Source: Ruegeria discodermiae (GTDB taxonomy: Bacteria; Pseudomonadota; Alphaproteobacteria; Rhodobacterales; Rhodobacteraceae). From it: a DNA stretch of 64,000 bases. Below, one piece after another: positions 60,434 through 64,000 of this stretch. Position 1 is the first letter of the stretch. Every line of letters starts with the position of its first letter. Made by a program: the position numbers and the translations under genes. The notes beneath the pieces were generated by a model. It was not told where the DNA came from and made no database searches. It saw only the letters and a program-made list of their open reading frames with translations. The stretch lies in contig NZ_JAVAMO010000004.1 of the NCBI RefSeq assembly GCF_030758345.1, positions 186,001-250,000 on the forward strand, read 5' to 3'.

Positions 60434-61420
60434 ATGACAAAACTGAACGTGACCCGCCGGGTCATGATGGCTGCGACTGTGGCTGCGCTGAGCTTTGGGG
60501 GCCAGGCGGCAATGGCGGCGGATCAGGTCGTAGAGAGCATCCACTTCCTCATCCCCGGCGGCGCAGGCGGCGGCTGGGATGGCACCGCGCGCGGCACTGG
60601 TGAAGCACTGACCAAGGCAGGGCTTGTGGGCACTGCATCTTACGAAAACATGTCCGGCGGTGGCGGCGGCAAGGCGATCGGGTATTTGATCGAAAATGCC
60701 AACAGCCAGCATGGCACGCTGATGGTCAACTCGACCCCCATCGTGATCCGCTCGCTGACAGGCGTATTCCCGCAGAGCTTCCGCGATCTGACGCTGGTTG
60801 CCGGTACCATTGGTGATTATGCAGCACTTGTGGTCCCTGCGGATAGCGACATTCAAGACCTCAATGGTCTGATCGAAGCCTTCAAAGCAGACCCCAACGG
60901 CACGGCCGTGGGCGGTGGCTCGGTTCCCGGTGGTATGGACCATCTGGTTGCGGCCATGGTGATGGAATCCGCCGGAGCAGACCCGGTTGCGATGAAATAC
61001 GTCCCCTATGATGGCGGTGGCGCCACCATGGCGGGCCTGCTCTCGGGCGAGGTTCAGGCGGTGTCTACCGGGTTCTCAGAAGCGGTGGAACTGGCCAAGG
61101 CCGGTGAGGTGAAGATCATCGGCGTGACCGCGGACGAGCGCGTAGATGCGTTCCCCGATGCACCCACCATGAAAGAGCAGGGCAACGACACCACCTTCGT
61201 GAACTGGCGCGGTTTCTTTGCTGCCCCCGGCCTGCCCGAGGACAAGCTGGCCGCCTATCAGGCCGCGATCGAAGCAATGTACGCGACACCCGAATGGGCG
61301 GAAGTGCGTGACCGGAACGGCTGGGTCGACATCCACAACAATGGCGACGACTTCAAGGTCTTCCTCGAAGGCCAGGAACAGACCATTGGCGATCTGATGA
61401 AGAAGCTGGGCTTCCTCTGA
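60434..61420 (+). CDS. tctC: Tripartite tricarboxylate transporter substrate-binding protein
   Basis: A 328-residue periplasmic TctC/Bug-family protein. The signal (V-T-R-R-V-M-M-A-A-T, ending A-M-A-A) has two arginines but fits a Sec signal as well as a Tat one. I-H-F-L-I-P-G-G-A-G-G-G-W-D is the usual first loop, and P-G-G-M-D-H-L and Y-D-G-G-G-A are further ligand loops. It binds a carboxylate such as citrate, but the ligand is not fixed by sequence. A strong terminator follows before the membrane subunits. Confidence 0.9.
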   Translation: MTKLNVTRRVMMAATVAALSFGGQAAMAADQVVESIHFLIPGGAGGGWDGTARGTGEALTKAGLVGTASYENMSGGGGGKAIGYLIENANSQHGTLMVNSTPIVIRSLTGVFPQSFRDLTLVAGTIGDYAALVVPADSDIQDLNGLIEAFKADPNGTAVGGGSVPGGMDHLVAAMVMESAGADPVAMKYVPYDGGGATMAGLLSGEVQAVSTGFSEAVELAKAGEVKIIGVTADERVDAFPDAPTMKEQGNDTTFVNWRGFFAAPGLPEDKLAAYQAAIEAMYATPEWAEVRDRNGWVDIHNNGDDFKVFLEGQEQTIGDLMKKLGFL

Positions 61421-61447
61421 TCCGGGCTTAAGCCACTCACTAAGCAG

Positions 61448-61481
61448 CGCCCGGGGCACCAAAATCCCCGGGCGTTTTTTT
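61448..61481 (+). terminator. Strong hairpin terminator between tctC and tctB
   Basis: CGCCCGGGG (61448-61456), a nine-base loop, CCCCGGGCG (61466-61474), then seven T. It has all parts of a rho-independent terminator but lies inside the tctCBA unit, so tctBA are either reached by read-through or have their own promoter. Confidence 0.85.
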
Positions 61482-61504
61482 AAAACAAAGGGAGGGACAC
61501 CGAG

Positions 61505-62008
61505 ATGGCGCTGGATCGCTGGATCGCCTTTGTCATTCTTCTGGTCTGCATGGCCTATGGCTATGCCGCCTATTTCACCATGGACTCGGTGTTGCCACCG
61601 ATCATGCAACGCAGCCCGATCTGGCCGTCGAGCTTTCCCAAGGTTCTGGCCGTGGGTGCCATCCTGTTCTCGCTGGCAATTGTTCTGGGGCTTGAAAAAG
61701 CGCCCGAGAAAAAAGACGCCGCCGATATCAACCTGTCTCGGCTGGGCGACTACAATGTCGGTCAAGCACTGATGCTGCTGGGACTGATGGTGGCCTATGC
61801 GCTGCTCTTGCGGCCTCTGGGCTTTCTGGCGGCGACCTTCCTGTTCCTGTTTCTGGGATCTTTCATCCTGGGCGAGCGGCGATTTGTGTTGATGGCGGTG
61901 GTTGCCGCGATCGCGGCGGGCTGTGTTTGGTACCTGGTCGATGCGGTTCTGGGCATCTTCCTGAGCCCTCTGCCCGGCTTCATGAACAGCGTAGCAAGCG
62001 GAGGCTGA
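61505..62008 (+). CDS. tctB: Tripartite tricarboxylate transporter small membrane subunit
   Basis: A 167-residue TctB-family protein with four predicted helices (D-R-W-I-A-F-V-I-L-L-V-C-M-A-Y-G at the start and M-L-L-G-L-M-V-A-Y-A-L-L-L-R-P-L-G-F in the middle). A good GGGAGG lies about ten bases before the ATG. It is followed one base later by tctA. Confidence 0.85.
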   Translation: MALDRWIAFVILLVCMAYGYAAYFTMDSVLPPIMQRSPIWPSSFPKVLAVGAILFSLAIVLGLEKAPEKKDAADINLSRLGDYNVGQALMLLGLMVAYALLLRPLGFLAATFLFLFLGSFILGERRFVLMAVVAAIAAGCVWYLVDAVLGIFLSPLPGFMNSVASGG

Positions 62009-62009
62009 C

Positions 62010-63533
62010 ATGTTTGAAGGCATTATGACGGGCCTCGCAACGGCCTTTACATTCACCAATATCATGATGGTCATTGGCGGCTGTCTGATCGGGACCTTCA
62101 TCGGCATGTTGCCGGGTCTTGGCCCGATGTCGATTATCGCGATCATGATCCCTGTGGCGATCACCATCGGCGATCCCTCGACCGCGCTGATCCTGCTGGC
62201 GGGCGTCTATTACGGCGCTGTCTTTGGCGGATCGACCTCGTCCATTCTGATCAACGCGCCGGGGGTCGCGTCAACCGTGGCTACCAGCTTTGACGGCTAT
62301 CCGCTCGCCCGATCCGGCCAGGCGGGCAAGGCATTGACCGTGGCCGCGATCTCGTCCTTTGCAGGGGGCTCGATTGGGGCGATCCTGCTGATGATCTTCG
62401 CGCCCATGCTGGCCTCGGTAGCGTTGCTTTTTCACTCGTCCGAATATTTCGCCCTGATGGTGGTGGGACTTTCGGCTATTGCCGCATTCGCGGGCACCGG
62501 ACAGGTGGCCAAGGCATTGCTGATGACCTTCCTGGGTCTGATAATGGCCACCGTGGGCGAAGGCGTTCTGTTCAACATGCCGCGCTTCACCATGGGGATC
62601 ATGGACCTGCAATCTGGCTTCGGCTTCATCACGCTGGCCATGGCGATGTTTGCCTTGCCCGAGGCGATCTATCTTGTGCTCGACCCGAGCCGGTCCAAAA
62701 CCGGCGATGGTGAGGATGGCGGCAAGATCACCAATCTGCGCATCAACCGGCAGGAGGCAAAAAGCATCGCGCCGGTGATTGGCCGCCAGTCGCTGCAAGG
62801 CTTCTTCATCGGCGTTCTGCCGGGTGCAGGGGCAACCATCGCGTCCTTCCTCGGCTACGCGGTCGAACGCAACATTGCCCCCAAGGAAGAGCAGGAGCAG
62901 TTCGGCAAAGGCGCGATCAAAGGCATCGCCGCACCGGAAAGCGCCAACAACGCCGCCTGTACCGGATCTTTCGTGCCGCTGCTGACGCTTGGTATTCCCG
63001 GTTCGGGCACCACCGCGATCCTGCTCGGTGCGCTGATTGCGCTCAACGTCTCGCCCGGCCCGCGCCTGATGGTGGATGAGCCGCAGATCTTCTGGGCGGT
63101 CATCATCTCGATGTATCTAGGCAACCTGGTTCTGCTAATCCTGAACCTGCCGCTGATCCCCTATATCGCCAAGGTGCTGGCGGTGCCGCGCAACTTCCTG
63201 ATCCCGTTCATTTTGTTCTTTACCCTGATGGGGGCCTATATCGGGCAGAACAACGCAACGGAGTTACTGATCCTGGTAGGCTTCGGCATCTGCGCGACGA
63301 TCCTGCGCTTTGCCGATTACCCGCTGGCACCGCTGCTGATCGGATTCATCCTCGGCCCGCTACTGGAGAACAACTTCTCGCGCGCGATGCAGCTTTATGA
63401 CGGGATGGGATTCATCTGGTCACGTCCGATGACGCTGGGGCTGCTGATCTTTGCGGTGGTCCTGGTGGTGCTGCCCAGCTACCGCGCCCGCCGCGCCCGC
63501 GCCCGGGCCGAAGGGGTGGCCGACGGCGATTGA
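62010..63533 (+). CDS. tctA: Tripartite tricarboxylate transporter large membrane subunit
   Basis: A 507-residue TctA-family channel protein with about twelve helices. Signatures are G-T-F-I-G-M-L-P-G-L-G-P, Y-Y-G-A-V-F-G-G-S-T-S-S-I-L-I-N and the repeated G-I-A-A-P-E-S-A-N-N-A-A with G-I-P-G-S-G-T-T-A-I. It works with TctC and TctB as a secondary importer. A terminator follows the stop codon. Confidence 0.93.
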   Translation: MFEGIMTGLATAFTFTNIMMVIGGCLIGTFIGMLPGLGPMSIIAIMIPVAITIGDPSTALILLAGVYYGAVFGGSTSSILINAPGVASTVATSFDGYPLARSGQAGKALTVAAISSFAGGSIGAILLMIFAPMLASVALLFHSSEYFALMVVGLSAIAAFAGTGQVAKALLMTFLGLIMATVGEGVLFNMPRFTMGIMDLQSGFGFITLAMAMFALPEAIYLVLDPSRSKTGDGEDGGKITNLRINRQEAKSIAPVIGRQSLQGFFIGVLPGAGATIASFLGYAVERNIAPKEEQEQFGKGAIKGIAAPESANNAACTGSFVPLLTLGIPGSGTTAILLGALIALNVSPGPRLMVDEPQIFWAVIISMYLGNLVLLILNLPLIPYIAKVLAVPRNFLIPFILFFTLMGAYIGQNNATELLILVGFGICATILRFADYPLAPLLIGFILGPLLENNFSRAMQLYDGMGFIWSRPMTLGLLIFAVVLVVLPSYRARRARARAEGVADGD

Positions 63534-63553
63534 CCCGGGTTTCCGAAGAGTTG

Positions 63554-63590
63554 GAAGGGGCCGGCGCAAGCTGGCCCCTTCGTGTTTGGA
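63554..63590 (+). terminator. Terminator after tctA
   Basis: GAAGGGGCCGGC-GCAA-GCTGGCCCCTTC forms a twelve-pair stem with one G-U pair and a GNRA-type tetraloop, followed by GTGTTTGG. It closes the tctCBA operon and can also act for the convergent dienelactone hydrolase gene. Confidence 0.75.
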
Positions 63591-63629
63591 TAGCTACAAG
63601 GCAGAGCGTTGGCGCCAGCCGCTGTCAGA

Positions 63630-64000
63630 TCATCTCAGATAGGTATTGAACCAATCAATCGTCCGATCCCAAGCCAATTCAGCCATGGCCTCGTCATATC
63701 GCGGCGTGCTGTCATTGTGGAAACCGTGGTTCGCCCCTTCGTAGATATACGCTTCATAGACGTTGCCGTTGGCTTTCAAGGCCGCTTCGAAATCAGGCCA
63801 GCCCGCGTTGATGCGCTCATCGAGTTCACCCATCTGGATCAACAAGGGCGCCTTGATCTTTGACACATCCTCTGCTGCGGGCTGACGCCCGTAGAACGGC
63901 ACCCCGGCAGCAAGCTCCGGGTACGCCACAGCGATGGCGCTCACAACACCTCCGCCATAGCAGAACCCGACCGCACCGACCTTGCCGGTGCTGTCCTCGC
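63630..64000 (-). CDS. Dienelactone hydrolase family protein (partial, C-terminal part)
   Basis: The gene enters from the right edge of the window, so only the last about 123 residues are seen. The nucleophile elbow V-G-F-C-Y-G-G-G lies at the very edge, with cysteine in place of serine as in dienelactone hydrolases. The catalytic aspartate is probably in G-E-L-D-E-R and the histidine in G-A-N-H-G-F. The physiological ester substrate is not known. It converges on tctA. Confidence 0.85.
   Translation of the reverse strand, partial: EDSTGKVGAVGFCYGGGVVSAIAVAYPELAAGVPFYGRQPAAEDVSKIKAPLLIQMGELDERINAGWPDFEAALKANGNVYEAYIYEGANHGFHNDSTPRYDEAMAELAWDRTIDWFNTYLR

Overview
The window is high-GC DNA from an alphaproteobacterium, most likely a marine or soil Rhodobacteraceae (Roseobacter-type) chromosome. 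This rests on the GC content, the density of TRAP and tricarboxylate (TTT) transporters, a taurine locus laid out like that of Rhodobacter sphaeroides (TRAP-usp-tauXY-xsc-tauZ), and a core gene set (gatC, tadA, rluB, dtd, tRNA-Gly) interleaved with catabolic operons. No prophage, insertion sequence, integrase or CRISPR array was seen. The two ends cut through genes: gatC at the left (minus strand) and a dienelactone hydrolase at the right (minus strand).

Layout. 1-5.3 kb: housekeeping and small metabolic genes (gatC, thioesterase, tautomerase, ceramidase-like membrane hydrolase, UPF0173 hydrolase, M24/DoeA-like hydrolase, tadA, rluB). 5.3-11.3 kb: a compact plus-strand cluster of a 29-residue membrane peptide, XpaC-like protein, TelA, DUF2927 lipoprotein, SPFH-GYF protein, DUF442-type phosphatase and a double zinc-ribbon membrane protein. 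It resembles a membrane-stress module related to the Bacillus ydjGHI set but without PspA. 11.3-17.9 kb: nitroreductase, dtd and a complete Dpp/Opp-type ABC importer ending in a strong terminator. 17.9-26.9 kb: thioredoxin-like protein, phosphatase-superfamily enzyme, alpha/beta hydrolase with acyl-CoA synthetase, ABC exporter, tRNA-Gly(TCC), Tat-exported metallo-hydrolase and a GAF-LuxR regulator. 26.9-36.8 kb: LysR regulator divergent from a taurine-dissimilation operon (tauKLM, usp, tauXY, xsc, tauZ, cupin).

36.8-56.6 kb: a large sugar-acid catabolic island. One minus-strand run from 49.2 down to 36.8 kb encodes a TRAP transporter, an enolase-superfamily dehydratase, a phytanoyl-CoA-dioxygenase-family oxygenase, several dehydrogenases, a DMT transporter, a TIM-barrel isomerase and KduD. 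Opposite it lie a GntR gene, a minus-strand DenD-like/3-hydroxyisobutyrate-dehydrogenase-like pair, and a plus-strand run of IlvD/Edd dehydratase, 2-hydroxyacid dehydrogenase, a second GntR gene and KdgK. Four near-identical inverted repeats of the FadR-subfamily type (TTTGGT-N3-ACCAAA) sit in front of the TRAP operon, the dehydratase operon and (twice) the second GntR gene. They tie the island together as one candidate regulon. 56.7-64 kb: DUF4202 protein, a TctDE-type two-component system co-transcribed with a periplasmic binding protein, the divergent tctCBA transporter, and the partial dienelactone hydrolase.

A recurrent feature is a stem-loop directly after the binding-protein gene in all three tripartite transporters (TauK, the island DctP, TctC), as expected for over-expression of the binding protein relative to its membrane subunits. 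All functions are inferred from reading the sequence. No database search was run.
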